In this document: piece by piece, positions 1 through 10,976 of the stretch
How positions within the stretch are numbered: position 1 is the first letter of the stretch
How the letters are laid out: each line of letters opens with the position of its first letter
Origin: Roridomyces roridus
Taxonomy: Eukaryota > Basidiomycota > Agaricomycetes > Agaricales > Mycenaceae
Length of the DNA stretch: 64,000 nucleotides
Direction: 5' to 3'
Assembly: GCA_029378245.1 (NCBI GenBank)
Contig: JARKIF010000014.1
Location: 868,001 to 932,000, forward strand
Made by a program: the position numbers and the translations under genes
Notes under the pieces: generated by a model
Database searches by the model: none
Seen by the model: the letters and a program-made list of their open reading frames with translations, nothing else
What the model was told of the DNA's origin: nothing

Positions 1-1
1 C

Positions 2-1270
2 GACGCCGAAGCACCCCCGAAATCTTTGGACGTTCGTAATCCCTACCAGAGCGCCAGCCCAGTTCCCGTGCGGGTGACTAATACGCACCCACCCGAGGCC
101 GCGACCCGCAAGCGTGCCCGTGCGACGGGCAGGCCAGCGGAACGCAAAGCGAGGGAGGCCAAGGAGAAGGAAGAGAAGGCGGCCAAGGAGAAGGAGAAGG
201 AGGAACAGGAGAAGGTCAAGCAACTTTCTCCCCAGGCAATCATTGAAGCGACTGTGCCAAAAGGAAGCAGACGTTCGCGACCTCCTGCCCATATGACCAC
301 CAGCGCGAGTTTGAACAATCTGGCGCCGCCGGCGCTTCCAGCTCCGAGGCGTAGTCCTCGTCTTGAGCCGCAACGTATTGAAGGAGAGGTGGATTTGGAT
401 GGAGAAGGTGACGCGGAGGAGAAGGACAAAGAAGAGCACGATGCGGGGGCTCCTGCCCCCAAGCGTGCTCGTCTACCTACAGTGAATGGCAATACGCTGG
501 ACCTGCCAAAGAAGGATGCTGAGCCGATGTCTGTCCCTGCTTCATCCGTTCTTTTTGCGCCCGCGTCGACCCCTGGAGCTGATGCTACCAGCAATGCCAG
601 CCCTAGCCCTCTTGGCAATGCTTTCGGCTTCCGGCCGGGGCCCAAGCCACTCGCCGCCAGTGCACCGAAGGAGCCATCCAAGTTGCGTTACTCGTACCAG
701 CCACCAGCAACGCCGCCGCCTGTTGTCGACAGCAAACCCAGGGAGCTCTTCCCCATGGATCCCCCGGCCCCACCTGCTAAAGCTGCTGCCCCTGCTCCCG
801 CTTTCGCGTCCACATCGAAGGATCCGAAGGACATGGTGCGCTCAATGGCGCCGAGCACGTTGCCTTCGTTCGTGCTGACGGTGCTTACGAACACCCCGAG
901 TATGGAGCACGCCAAGGCTCGTGACTTGGCGCGCGGTCTTGACAAGAGCGCGCTGCCCAAGTTTGATTTGCCCGTCTCCGAGAAAGGCAAAGCGCGGGAG
1001 GAGCAGCCGGTTGTTGCAGCTGGGGAATCCTGGATGTGCGACACTTGCATGTTGACCAACGGAGCGGAAGTGAAAGACAAATGCAAGATCTGCGATAGTC
1101 CGCGTCCTGCTGCAGCGAAACCAGCGCCCAAGCAGGGATTCAACTGGGCTGCGGAGGGGATGGCGCCACCGAAACAGAAACCTGCGGGGGAGTGGACGTG
1201 TGGCACTTGCATGTTGAGCAACATGCCGGACTACCAGAAATGTACTGTTTGTGATAGCCCGAGGGGATGA
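2..1270 (+). CDS. RanBP2-type zinc-finger protein, nucleoporin-like (5' end missing)
   Basis: The reading frame is open to the left edge of the window, so this is the 3' part of a larger gene; the first Met-like codon inside (position 26) is only a TTG. The C-terminus holds two RanBP2-type zinc fingers, at about residues 340-365 and 395-420, each with the W-x-C-x2-C ... C-x2-C pattern (WMCDTC...CKIC and WTCGTC...CTVC). Such fingers bind Ran-GDP in Nup153-like nucleoporins or single-stranded RNA in other proteins. The rest is low-complexity: a Lys/Glu-rich charged stretch near the start, then Pro/Ala/Ser-rich disordered sequence. No clear FG-repeat array is visible here. A nuclear-pore (Nup153/Nup2-like) role is an inference from fingers plus disorder; an RNA-binding protein is the alternative. 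Confidence 0.7.
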   Translation, partial: DAEAPPKSLDVRNPYQSASPVPVRVTNTHPPEAATRKRARATGRPAERKAREAKEKEEKAAKEKEKEEQEKVKQLSPQAIIEATVPKGSRRSRPPAHMTTSASLNNLAPPALPAPRRSPRLEPQRIEGEVDLDGEGDAEEKDKEEHDAGAPAPKRARLPTVNGNTLDLPKKDAEPMSVPASSVLFAPASTPGADATSNASPSPLGNAFGFRPGPKPLAASAPKEPSKLRYSYQPPATPPPVVDSKPRELFPMDPPAPPAKAAAPAPAFASTSKDPKDMVRSMAPSTLPSFVLTVLTNTPSMEHAKARDLARGLDKSALPKFDLPVSEKGKAREEQPVVAAGESWMCDTCMLTNGAEVKDKCKICDSPRPAAAKPAPKQGFNWAAEGMAPPKQKPAGEWTCGTCMLSNMPDYQKCTVCDSPRG

Positions 1271-1404
1271 ATGGGGTTTTTGTCTCTTTCTTTTTGGTTA
1301 TTTCTTTATGCAAACTATCAACCACATCCACATACGCAATAGGTCCTTGTTCTCATAGCATGAAGATTTGTACGAGTAGGTAGTTGTTTTTGGCTACTTG
1401 CGAT

Positions 1405-3519
1405 TTAAACATGGATCGAGCTACTGCGGAAACACGGCAACCACTCATCCAGAGCAAGCTGGAACAACCCCAGCCCTGTATAAAAGGGCGCCTGCGAGAC
1501 GGGGCTGTAGAACCCAACCGTCTTGAAATCGGAATGATTTGAATCGGGGACGAGCAAAACGCGCATGTCCGTGACGTGCACCATTTCGTCGTAGGTTATC
1601 CCAAAGAACGAATCTCCGGCTGGCGGGGTGTTGCATGCGGGAATGGATACGTTGGGCTTGCGTTGAGGAGAGTTGGACTCGATGGAGGCGAGGCCCATCG
1701 TTCGCCACGGGTCGACTTTTCAAAGATATCAGGCTCTGTAATAATACGAAGTGAGCAGACTCACATTCCCCGTTTGCGAACATGATATTGGACGGCGTCA
1801 TATTCCAACCGCCGTATTTGTTGATGTGCTGCACTTGTGGGGAAGAGGGCAGGTCTGGGAACGCCTCGTTGCATTGCTGTTGGAAGAGCTCGAGGGAGAG
1901 GAACGAGGTTTCGATAGAGAGCGGGTTCGTTGGATCGCCGCGTTGGTAAAAGCCTACAAGATAGAGTTACACTTGAAGACTGGGAGGAAGAAGAGGTACC
2001 GTATTCTGAACAATATTGCCGCATCCATGAGAGATCTTGAACGGGGTCGTCTGCGTTGCCAGGAATCGAGTCGTAATCCAGTTCCGCGAGGGCAACGAGG
2101 AAAGCATCGAATGCTGCGAGTATGCCAGAGGACGCGGCGATGCCTGCCTCGGTGGGTTCTGCTGTGGAGTTGCGCGTCTCGAGAAGGTTGCAGAAGGGGA
2201 GGAGGGAAGCTTTGAACCCGTAGTACTATTCCTGCTTTTAACAGAGCTCATTCAAGTGAAAGTAAACATACTTGGTAAAAGTCAAGTGGGTCCATGAGTA
2301 TACTCGCCGCATTGACATTGCTGGTAGAGTTTGCTTGGTTTCTGGTCAAGCCATCGGCGCCTGTCGTGTTCCCACCAGGACCACTCAGCCGCGCTTTGAG
2401 CAAATCAAATTTGATGTCGATGGCGAGCGTCTCGTTTCCACTGCTGAGACTATCGTCGACGTATCTACAGACCATGTGAATATGCACCTTCACGGCGCTG
2501 ATACTTACTTGGTCACAGCGACCCAGTCGGCGGAACAGTTCCTCGTTAGACTGCGTTCTGCAGCTTTGTAGTAGCTCGCCATGTCCACTTGCGCCTGAAG
2601 CATCTCTCAGTACGATTCCGCGGGACCAGCAACACGGGCTTACCTGGACGGGCGCAGAAGATGCCCAAGAAGCGAATATAGTCGATGGGTTGCGTTGGCG
2701 GAGTAAAGCCCCTCTGACTCCGGGATACGAACCCCCAAGGAAGATCCAAGGGACTGTAGACGGATGGATTGGGAGCGCGTTGACCGAAGATGAGTTGGCG
2801 AGCGGATGGGCTGATGTTGGGAAGGAATCGGCAAAGAAGACCACATCTAACAGGGATTGTAGCAGATACAGGGGAGAAGGAACAAGGGCACCTTCGAGGG
2901 CTTGCTCCGTTGTCAAGAATTTCCATTGGGCTGCGGTGGTGTTTTCCTGGGGAAATGAGTTGAACATCACTTTTCCTCGACAAGCTTTACATTGACAGGG
3001 AATGGGAGAGAATCGCCGTAGAACCTGTGTTCCCACAAAAACGCGATGCCGCGGTATCTTTTTGCGAGTTGCATGACTGCAGAGAGGCCATGATATTCCT
3101 ACCAGGGTCAGGATGACCTCCAACGGCTCCTGTTATCATACCTGGAGGTAATACGGGAGCAGGGGCTCCGCATTCTGCTCCCCAGAGTCGAAAACTGCTG
3201 CCAATTCAGTTTCAAGTCGCAGCCAGAGGAACAACGGACCGAATACAGGTCCTCCAGCTTCATAGTATGTTGCATTGACCCAGTACCGATTGGCGAAAGT
3301 CGCGTTATTGCTCGAGTCGAAGTGATCCAAGGGCATCTAGACACCATTCACCGACTCGTCGATGTAGATAAGAGGTGGAGCAACCTCGAAGAAGAGTGGC
3401 CCATTTTGCTCTAAAGGAGACGGAGGATCAACCAAACGCTCTTGAATCCCAAGTCGGGGAGCTTTTATGGCGCCTGCAACGAGACAACCGACGAGCAAGT
3501 AGACTGCTGGCAAGAGCAT
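1405..3519 (-). CDS. Serine carboxypeptidase-like peptidase, family S28
   Basis: Multi-exon gene encoding a secreted S28 (prolyl carboxypeptidase/thymus-specific serine peptidase family) enzyme. Reading from 3519 down: a hydrophobic signal peptide (MLLPAVYLLVGCLVAGAIKA), then the family hallmark PLDHFD followed by NRYWVN, the nucleophile elbow GGSYPG (catalytic Ser), and near the C-terminus FDPWRTMGLAS, formed by splicing, whose Asp is the expected catalytic Asp. A VHVTDMR block follows and then SNHSDF with the likely catalytic His. Introns of roughly 50-60 nt interrupt it, for example near 2000, 2270 and 1750. Expected to act extracellularly or in the vacuole, removing residues after proline. 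No frame break was found, but exon borders in the middle third are approximate. Its 5' end is close behind the 3' end of RPS17, on the same strand. Confidence 0.85.
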
Positions 3520-3662
3520 AGTTGAGATAGAAGCAACGTCTCATGACCGTGTAGAACAAAAACGGAGCGGGCGGAACGGCGGCATCAGAAGAAGCATGGC
3601 ATATAATTTTCGCGGTAGTAGAACACATATGATACCATACTTGATGCAGCGTGCAGGGACGT

Positions 3663-4312
3663 TTACCGGGGGGCAGCACCGGGAACGTTGCGGCGCTCGC
3701 GCCGGGGGCCACCGGGACCACTGCGCTCGGGCAGAGCGGTCGTAGGAACGACGATGGTGGCGGGGATCGAGTCAAAGTTGAGGGCCGTAAGCAGGGCCTA
3801 AGAGGACATGAATAATGGGTACAGGATGTAGCAAAGGACGTACCTTGGTGTCGGGGTCAATCTCCAAACCTCCGGTAGCCGAGGTGTCGAGAGCAGAAAC
3901 CTCGGGGACATAGTTGTCCTTCCGCTCTCTCTCCTCTTCTTGCAGCTTGAAGGAGATACCACGAACGGGTCCCTTCTGGATACGCTTCATGAGATGCGTC
4001 GTGAACCCGGAGATTTTGTTGCGCAGCCGCTTTGAAGGAACAACAGCCTGTATTCTTGGTGAGCTGGGTTTTATGGCCGTGCGAGGACAGTACTGACGAC
4101 TTCATCGATGATACGCTTGTTGGTGTGGAAATCGAGCGTAAGACGGGGATAGCTAAGGCGGTCAATGAGCTTGAGCTGCTGCCATTTTTTCCAAGTTACT
4201 GACTATTTTTCGATGAGCACACGCGAGGCACGCTTGGTGGTTTTGGTGCGGACACGTCCCTGCAGCGATTATGAGCTCAACGCCGAGCGCAACGACGGCT
4301 AGGACTGACCAT
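3663..4312 (-). CDS. RPS17: 40S ribosomal protein S17 (eS17)
   Basis: Small-subunit ribosomal protein. The first exon is just the ATG at 4312-4310; an intron (4309-4260) starts immediately after it, a common arrangement in fungal ribosomal-protein genes. Exon 2 reads [18 protein letters not shown], and later exons give [39 protein letters not shown] and the very conserved [20 protein letters not shown]. The last exon supplies a Gly/Arg/Pro-rich tail ending at the TAA at 3665-3663. Four introns are needed and all have GT-AG borders. The protein is about the usual 140-150 residues. It is head-to-head with RPS22, sharing the 276-bp region between the two start codons. Confidence 0.95.
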
Positions 4313-4588
4313 GGTGAGCGAGGATAATTTGACTGAAGCGGAGGACGAGGGCTGGGAACAGTTGATCAGGAAACTGCAAAGGACCACGCGATGACAAACA
4401 CAAAGCCGGACTCTGAAATTTTACAGTTTGTCTTTCTCCTCCTTCCGCGACTCAAGGTAAATGACCTCCCAGCGCTCTCTGAACCCTGGCTTCAGGCTCT
4501 TTCTTATCCTCCCTCGACAGCCCGTTTGACTCGCGCTCTTCATAGCACGACACTCATTCTTGGGTTACTCGACAACTAACTAGCAAAA
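4313..4588. promoter_or_regulatory. Shared divergent promoter of RPS17 and RPS22
   Basis: This is the only DNA between the start codons of two 40S ribosomal-protein genes transcribed away from each other, so it must carry both promoters. It contains pyrimidine-rich stretches toward RPS22 (for example around 4430-4450 and 4500-4520), common near fungal ribosomal-protein start sites. No canonical TATA box is obvious. Sharing one promoter would enforce balanced output of the two proteins; this is inference. A 62-codon ORF inside it (4391-4579) has no recognisable similarity and is probably chance. Confidence 0.7.
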
Positions 4589-5302
4589 ATGGTCCGCATT
4601 TCCGTCCTCGTGCGTCTCTTTGCTGTTTCTCGCTGTTCTGTATTTCATTGGAATTCAGAACGACTGCCTCAACAACATCGTCAATGCCGAGCGTCGCGGC
4701 AAGCGCCAGGTCCTCATCCGGCCCTCCTCAAAAGTCGTCGTTAAGTTCTTGTCCGTCATGCAGCGCCACGGTGAGTTGCGTCTCTCGTATTTCACTCTCT
4801 TCTCCCCCGGAGTGATAACTACGGTTGACGTGGGTCGTGCCTCTACCCGTTACTCGTTTTAACGCTCCGGAACATCATACACCAGTTTCCGGATACCAAA
4901 CAACCCGCACCTCCGTTTCACAGGCTGCGGGCTCACAGATGGACATACATATATATTCTCTCAAGAACTGCTTGCTGACATTTTCGTCAAAAGGTTACAT
5001 CAACGAGTTTGAGATCATCGACGACCACCGTTCGGGGAAGATTGTCATCCAGCTCAACGGACGCTTAAACAAAACCGGTGTCATCTCGCCGCGATTCAAT
5101 GTCCAAGTGAACCAGATTGAGAGCTGGGTCAACTTGCTACTGCCGGCCAGAGGGTTCGGTATCATCATCCTCGTGCGTGTGCTGTTTTCGTTTTGCTGTC
5201 TGTGTATTGACTCTGCCGTAGACCACCAGCAGTGGCATCTTGGACCACGAGGAGGCTCGTCGCAAGAACGTTGGAGGCAAGCTGTTGGGTTATGTCTACT
5301 AG
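4589..5302 (+). CDS. RPS22: 40S ribosomal protein S22/S15a (uS8)
   Basis: Four exons by GT-AG borders: 4589-4609, 4659-4770, 4994-5172 and 5222-5302. The spliced protein begins [20 protein letters not shown] and continues through [40 protein letters not shown] and [16 protein letters not shown], ending in [15 protein letters not shown], an almost residue-perfect uS8. The length of about 130 residues is standard. uS8 is an rRNA-binding protein of the small-subunit body and an early assembly factor. The second intron (4771-4993) is unusually long for this window at 223 nt; in some fungi ribosomal-protein introns host regulatory or snoRNA sequences, but no box C/D or H/ACA signature was seen here. 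Confidence 0.96.
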
Positions 5303-5621
5303 GTGTTTATGGCCGCTTTAAAAATAGTATCCGACGAATGTCATCCAGTTCTTCGTCTTGCGCGCAGTAAGAGACTGCCATATCGGGATCTGAGCGTTCT
5401 TCGCTTGTTCCTGTTGTGAGTTCCATCACTTGTTCCAAACGACGCAGACTCCAAGTTCCACATCGTCCCAGCTCATCATGCAGGCGCGAACTGCAATGGC
5501 ACACAAGACGACCACAGGCGCGAAATACTCTGATCCTCAAGTGGGTGGCTGACACCCATAAATTTCGGTTCAAGGTGGCTGACACTCAACGTACCTCTTG
5601 CGTTCTGCAGTCATCCACACC
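5303..5621. other. Intergenic, no gene supported
   Basis: Between the RPS22 stop and the coiled-coil gene start. Short ORFs on both strands cross it but have no recognisable domain. Part (about 5535-5600) has a near-repeat of a GGTGGCTGACAC element, 5541-5552 and 5575-5586, about 34 bp apart. Confidence 0.4.
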
Positions 5622-6863
5622 ATGGATATCCTTCGCATCCTCTACATCCTGCTCGCCTTCTTCTTTGCCCCCTTCCTCAAATTCTGGCGTTCCTCGTCAC
5701 TCGCCTGGGTCGTCCTCGTCAACACCGATCTCACCCCTCTCCGTCAGACCATCAGCGACCTCCTCGAAGTCAATACGACACAAGCTGCCTACATCCGCTA
5801 TCTCGAAGACAAGTGCAGGCACGGGGAGCAGTACCGTATCAAGATTCTCAACTACGGCTGGTCGGTTGTCATATTCTTGCTGGAACGGATAGCTGTTGTC
5901 GAGGCCCATGCTCGCAACACCCAGATGGAGTTTATGGAGGCCCTCGCTCAGAAGGAGGAAGAGTTGCAAACCGTTCGAGAGGCCCTTTCCACCGCCCAAG
6001 CCCGCATCTCTGCCCTCGAGAATGCCCAGCGCAAGAGTAACTCTGAACACAAGGCCTGCATTCACACCCTCACCAACTCTCATCTCGCCGTCCTCAAAGT
6101 CAATCGAGCGCAGAAGGATGAAATCGAGCGTCTCCAGTCCCGCCTTGTCGATCTCAAGGAGGAGAAGGCGGCCGATGCCCAGAGGAACGCGGAGCGGATG
6201 AGGATGAAGATGGCTCAAATCCAGATGCTCACACGGCAGCTCAACGGCACCCGTCGTGCTCACAGCGCACATCGGCATGCTCACCGCCAGATCATCACTG
6301 CGCAAGCTCTCAAGATCACCGAGCTCGACAAGGTCGCCGTCACGGTCAACGCTCAGATGACTGCCGAGGGCAAGAAGTCCAAGAAGCTGCGGAACAAGAT
6401 CTCCACCTTGGAGCGCATTGCTACCGGAGCAATTGCTGAGAAGACCGAGCAGGAGGTCGTGCTTGCGTTGAGGAGCGAGATCGGCGACATGAAGCAGCAG
6501 ACTGCGAAGGAGGCGGTTTGCCAGGTTGTTCGCCAGCTTGCGATTACTGAGCAGCTGGGCGCGATGGAGAAGCGGGCAACGGAGGCGGAGGAGCGCGTGA
6601 CGATTCTGGAGCGCGAGCGTGCAGAGAACAGTGTCAAGGTCCGCCAGACCATCTGCCGTCTCGCTATGGTGCACGCGAAGCAATTGGCTGACATCGAGGC
6701 CACCAAGATGCAAGTCGACGCCCCCGCCCCTGCCATTGTGATTGGGAAACGCCGCTCCGAATCCTTGGACTTCTCGACACGTTATGTGACTCGTTTGCGC
6801 AAGACTGGGGGATATGTGCGGCCGTTGGAGGATGGAAGGCCGGTGAAGCGTGTGCGGTGGTGA
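5622..6863 (+). CDS. Membrane-anchored coiled-coil protein, uncharacterised
   Basis: Single-exon gene of 413 codons from the ATG at 5622 (preceded by CACACC). The N-terminal ~30 residues are strongly hydrophobic (ILRILYILLAFFFAPFLKFW), suggesting a signal anchor. A short stretch follows and then, from about residue 90 to 360, Glu/Lys/Arg/Gln-rich sequence with heptad-like spacing of Leu/Ile/Ala, i.e. a long coiled coil. The C-terminus is basic and ends VKRVRW; GKRRSESLDF near residue 380 could be a phosphorylated or nuclear-localisation-like motif. I do not recognise the family; function is unknown. Codon use is C/G-ending and consistent with a real expressed gene. The opposite strand is also open over most of this length, but that is a by-product of the codon bias. 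Confidence 0.7.
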   Translation: MDILRILYILLAFFFAPFLKFWRSSSLAWVVLVNTDLTPLRQTISDLLEVNTTQAAYIRYLEDKCRHGEQYRIKILNYGWSVVIFLLERIAVVEAHARNTQMEFMEALAQKEEELQTVREALSTAQARISALENAQRKSNSEHKACIHTLTNSHLAVLKVNRAQKDEIERLQSRLVDLKEEKAADAQRNAERMRMKMAQIQMLTRQLNGTRRAHSAHRHAHRQIITAQALKITELDKVAVTVNAQMTAEGKKSKKLRNKISTLERIATGAIAEKTEQEVVLALRSEIGDMKQQTAKEAVCQVVRQLAITEQLGAMEKRATEAEERVTILERERAENSVKVRQTICRLAMVHAKQLADIEATKMQVDAPAPAIVIGKRRSESLDFSTRYVTRLRKTGGYVRPLEDGRPVKRVRW

Positions 6864-7623
6864 GAACTGGATTTGGAGCGTGTCTGTGGAATCAGGATTC
6901 AGAGGAAGAAACCGCGTGAAGAAAAGCCCTTCCAGGTCGTCGTTGGCTGGAAGATGAAAGACAAACACTCCAAGGAGGACGGAGTCTGAAAACACAAGAA
7001 GAGACGGGGTCGAAAGTGGAAGAGAAAAGTAGATTGAAATTTCTTTGTGTTTGTAACAGATAATGGGTGTTGTTGTGCGTTCCGATACGAAATTTGGCTC
7101 CTTGAGCGATTGCACCAGCTGAGCTCAGATGAGAGTAGCTTTCTCATCAGTGGCTGGGAGCGGTGTTTCCTTATGAGGATTGATCCTCCACACGAGACTC
7201 GCGCTCACGACTTGCTCGCGACGTTCTCTACGGCCTCTCTGAATCTGATGGAAATGCGGAGAATGCATATGTAAAAAAGGTGGAGAAGCCGTAAGTGCGT
7301 GTAGAGCCTCCCAGTACCCGCCGGCTATCTCCTTTCCGGATCAATTCTCATTCCGTCTGAGGCTCTGAGCCTTCTTCCACTTCGAGTCAACTTCGAGTCT
7401 TCGAGTGGCTCTTTCTTGCGTGAAAATCTGCGTCCACCTCGTATTGCAAGCCTCCTTCTCACGATGGACTCTTGATCTCTAGCGCCCAGGCCGTCACTGC
7501 AACGTTTTCTTCTTCAAAATTAGACGCCACAGGCGCCCACAAGTCACATTAGCTCACAACTCGAGGCACTAGGATCGATGGACTGCGACTTCACACGGCG
7601 TTTGCGCGTCCTCACAAACCACC
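6864..7623. other. Intergenic region, no gene supported
   Basis: About 760 bp between the coiled-coil gene and the DUF4470-MYND gene. A 75-codon ORF (7047-7274, +) and shadow ORFs on the minus strand show no recognisable domain, signal peptide or sensible intron extension. The 3' part is presumably the promoter and 5' UTR of the MYND gene. Confidence 0.4.
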
Positions 7624-10600
7624 ATGTCCCATCCTACCTTGTGGCCATTCACTTACTTTTATCCTAATGGCAATTCGCCAGCAGTTTGCCTGACCGAAAG
7701 TCTACCCGCTGAGGAGGCAGCTGAGGTCCTCCTACTTGGTTGCGGTGACCCCCGCAGTATTTTGTACACGCTCCATGTCGAGCCTCCGACCAGTGCGTTG
7801 TTCTCTTCCGAGCATCTTCCCCTCATTGACGTCTTTTCTCAGAACGATCCTCTTTGAACTTCACTTGCTGTGATATCGAACCAGGCGTCATAGGTATTGT
7901 CGTTTCCAAGCATACACGCGGGGCCTCATTTTTACCGTAGCTCGAAATGTCCTTTTGTTTTCGCTGATTGTCGACGGCCATGAAGACCATTACATCTGGA
8001 ATATCTTCTATCACGCCAAGCTCGATAGCAGGTCGTTCTCTGTGTTGATGTCCCAGATCAAAAAGCTCCTCGGGTACACCATAGATCTCGCGGCCTGGGA
8101 GAAATCGAGCTATTCGAAATTTCTGCAGTTCTGCAGCACCTACACGTTATCCCAGGTGCATTCGTACCTCGAGGTCTACGCTCAGGCCGAGCAATACACG
8201 GAGGCCAAACATAGGCAAATGTTTTCGTGCTTTACCCGCACATTCGAAGCCCGCATCGACCCTGATCACGTCATCCTTGATCACGCTTTTGCGGCTGGTC
8301 CCTTCTCGAGGAGGGCAGTGAGTGTCATGAACGAGCATTTGCAGCACTATTGGAAGACTGGGATTATCTCCCGTTCGAGCGCCGAGGCTATCGCCGCCAA
8401 GATGATAAATCCAACATTCTTCCATTCTCAGAGCTCCGCGGCCACCCTCGTTGGGGATCGTTGCGCCATTCATTTTTGCTCAACATTCTCGTCGCGACTG
8501 CGCCCTTGCTTTCGCAGGACCCGGCGGCGGTATTGTACACCGAAGTAAAGCTCTCACATGGGGGAGCTGAAAAGGGACTCGTCAAGACCTTGTGCATTGA
8601 CGCACCAACCACGGGGCTGTTGCTGGGGATCGCGCCTTTCGCCGCCGTCGCCCATTTCGCCTCAAAGTCCAAGGTGGAGACACTCTTGGCACCGGCCGAT
8701 TCCTCGTACCGCGACAGAATCGGCTGGAAAGCCGTCTGCGTGGCCACGGCAGTCGTCTCTCCTTCATTCCCAGATGCAGTCGGTTTGGCCGATATCCTGT
8801 TCAGGATATACATTGAGATGTTCCCCGAGGAGATGGGGCTCATGGCTGGATCAGCACGGAGACGAGACAGAGTACACTACAACCGGGGGACGTTCGCAGC
8901 GTTACTGGGCCTGGTCAAATCGCGCCTCCGAATAGATTGGACGAAGGTCATGAACAGACTATTTGACCTCATAGAAGCCGATCGCACGCTGATTGTCGGG
9001 TCCAACTACTATCAGGAGTTGTGCTGCCAGCTTCACCTTCAGGGCGTGTACTCTGTCGATACTCTCGGCCCACGAAGGGAACCCGTTGCGCGGCCTGGCG
9101 TTTTTCGAGATTGGGTTAACGTCCCGCCCGTCGTGTGCCTGGTTCTCGTCGTACCCCGCCAGTCTATACAGGTTATAGAAGAACGGAGCGCGAAAGGGAC
9201 AGCAGGGTCACCCATTTTCCAGTGCGGCATTCGGGGTCGAAGTTTACGTTTCCACAGTATCTTTTCCTGTATCCAGATTGCTCTGGGAAAGGTTTCCGCT
9301 CGAGGGAGTGGCCAAGACCGCGAGGTCTCAATCATCGAAGACCCCGAAGGCTGGTCGGGATCGTCGCCCCTCGTCGTTTCGGTCCTGGTGCCCGCCTTTA
9401 ATTTGGTTTCCGACCCCGAACTCACACAAGTGAGCTTGAGTCTGCATTCAACTCCGGAGACCATTCCCTTGATGAGAGTTCTGGGTATGTGGCTGGAACT
9501 CTTCACTGCGGACATCTCCGACAAGCGATCCGTTTACGTTACCATGAACAGGCCGAATTGCAGCTCGTCGCCTGTTGGTATAGCGTCAATCCCGTCGGCA
9601 GCCACACGCGATCATGTTCCTGTTACTCTGCGTGACGGACAGATATCGACGCTAACGGGTCGCTGGGATTTGACGCAGAATGACCTCGGCGAGTGTGGCG
9701 GAAGCCTCAAGGAAGCAAAAATTGGGCATTCGCAAATATCGCTCTGTGCCATGGAGCTGGTGATCAACGAGGCCGTGAAACGGAAAATTGTGTACCCGTT
9801 TCCTGTGGATGGCCTGCGAGCCAAGCTTCGAATTGCGCGCAAGTCGGGTTGGATCGAGGTCGGTTCTCGTATGAATTCACCAATCTTTTTGCTGACGGAA
9901 TTTCCAGATGGAAGTTCCAGTACGACCGTGCGTCCCGTCCGCGCCTGTAGACTTTTGCGACACCTCGTTCTTCGCCCGCAATCGGCTCCCCGCGTTGTGG
10001 AATCTTCATCGTGTCAACTTGGCATCCCTTCCAGCAGTTGAACTCGGCAGAAATCCTGACCAACGCGTATCGACCCTGGAAACGCACATCATGTTCGCGC
10101 TTTCCGATCAGGAATGCCAACTTGTGAGGCAGAAGAAGTGCGATGCTCGAGATCTACTTGTGCGGGTCAAGGAAACGATTTTGCAGCTTTTCACGAATGT
10201 TGTCGGGGCCAACAAAGCCCGCGTTTTCGTATTTCCTACAGGGAACGGGCAACCAGACACCATCATCTATATCAACGGAGTCCGGATGGACATTGCGGCG
10301 GATACCTTCATCCTCGATGTCGGTGTGCTTCCAGTCACGGACAAGCTGTTGAAAGGACCGCTTGGATCGAAAGTACGGGCGATCACGGAACGGCCTGAAG
10401 TGGGGACTGCGTCTTTGGACATGACGAGTACGGATGAGGCTGAAGCATGGAAACATCTTTTCGCGGCATTCACGGAGCGTTGTCGCACCTGGAGCCACAG
10501 AGAGGATACCTGCAGATATGCGAGCTCAGGCAATATTCCGGTGTCCGTGAAGGGCTTCGAAGATCCGCTTTGTGGGTGCGGAGAAGGTCACGATCTTGGT

Positions 10601-10855
10601 GCGGTGTCTCGGGATCCGCAGTGGAAAGAGCTCGCTCCGCGGATGACTCGTGGTGCAATCTCACCCCTGTTTTTCCTCGGATATTTGGACACATTGGATG
10701 AACGGCTGAAGGAGTTGACGTCGAGTGCCTGCGCAGCTTGCGGCAAGTCGAATGTCAACTTGCGTAAATGTGGCCGATGCAAAGAGGTGGAATATTGTAG
10801 CAAAGAATGCCAGACGGGGCATTGGAAGACGCACAAGAAGGGGTGCAAGGCGTAG
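7624..10855 (+). CDS. DUF4470 domain plus C-terminal MYND zinc-finger protein, apparently shortened inside
   Basis: Starts MSHPTLWPFTYFYPNGNSPA, the start of DUF4470, with LLLGCGDPRSILYTLH and, after two short introns (about 7796-7841 and 7878-7927), NFTCCDIEPGVIARNVLLFS. The C-terminus (10723-10852) is a MYND finger: CAACGKSN...CGRCKEVEYCSKEC...HWKTHKKGC. A third intron (9859-9907) is needed to join ...SGWIE to MEVPVRPC. Between about 8430 and 8500 the frame changes without a usable intron, and the sequence jumps from the end of the first conserved block (INPTFFHS) to a later one (LLNILVATAPLL). From memory of family members, about 150 residues normally lie between them. I infer an internal deletion with a one-base frame shift near the T5 run at 8475-8479. 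Such proteins are expanded in agaricomycetes; their function is unknown and a protein-interaction role for MYND is likely. Confidence 0.75.
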
Positions 10856-10976
10856 TCAGGTCCAATGTAGCAAATTTCCAAAATAGGAGCCGAGGATTTG
10901 TTTGATGCCGATCAAAGTTGACTTTCAACCTTAACTTGCTTGCCCGTCCTGGCCAGGCTATCGCCCTCCGTAGCGT

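Noticed and set aside
4391..4579. A 62-codon ORF inside the RPS17/RPS22 divergent promoter
   Set aside because: No recognisable similarity; the position is fully explained by two promoters.
5697..7115. A 472-codon open frame on the minus strand
   Set aside because: Complementary to the coiled-coil gene; Leu-rich antisense translation from G/C-ending codons, no family features, and its ends do not fit a gene start or splice sites.
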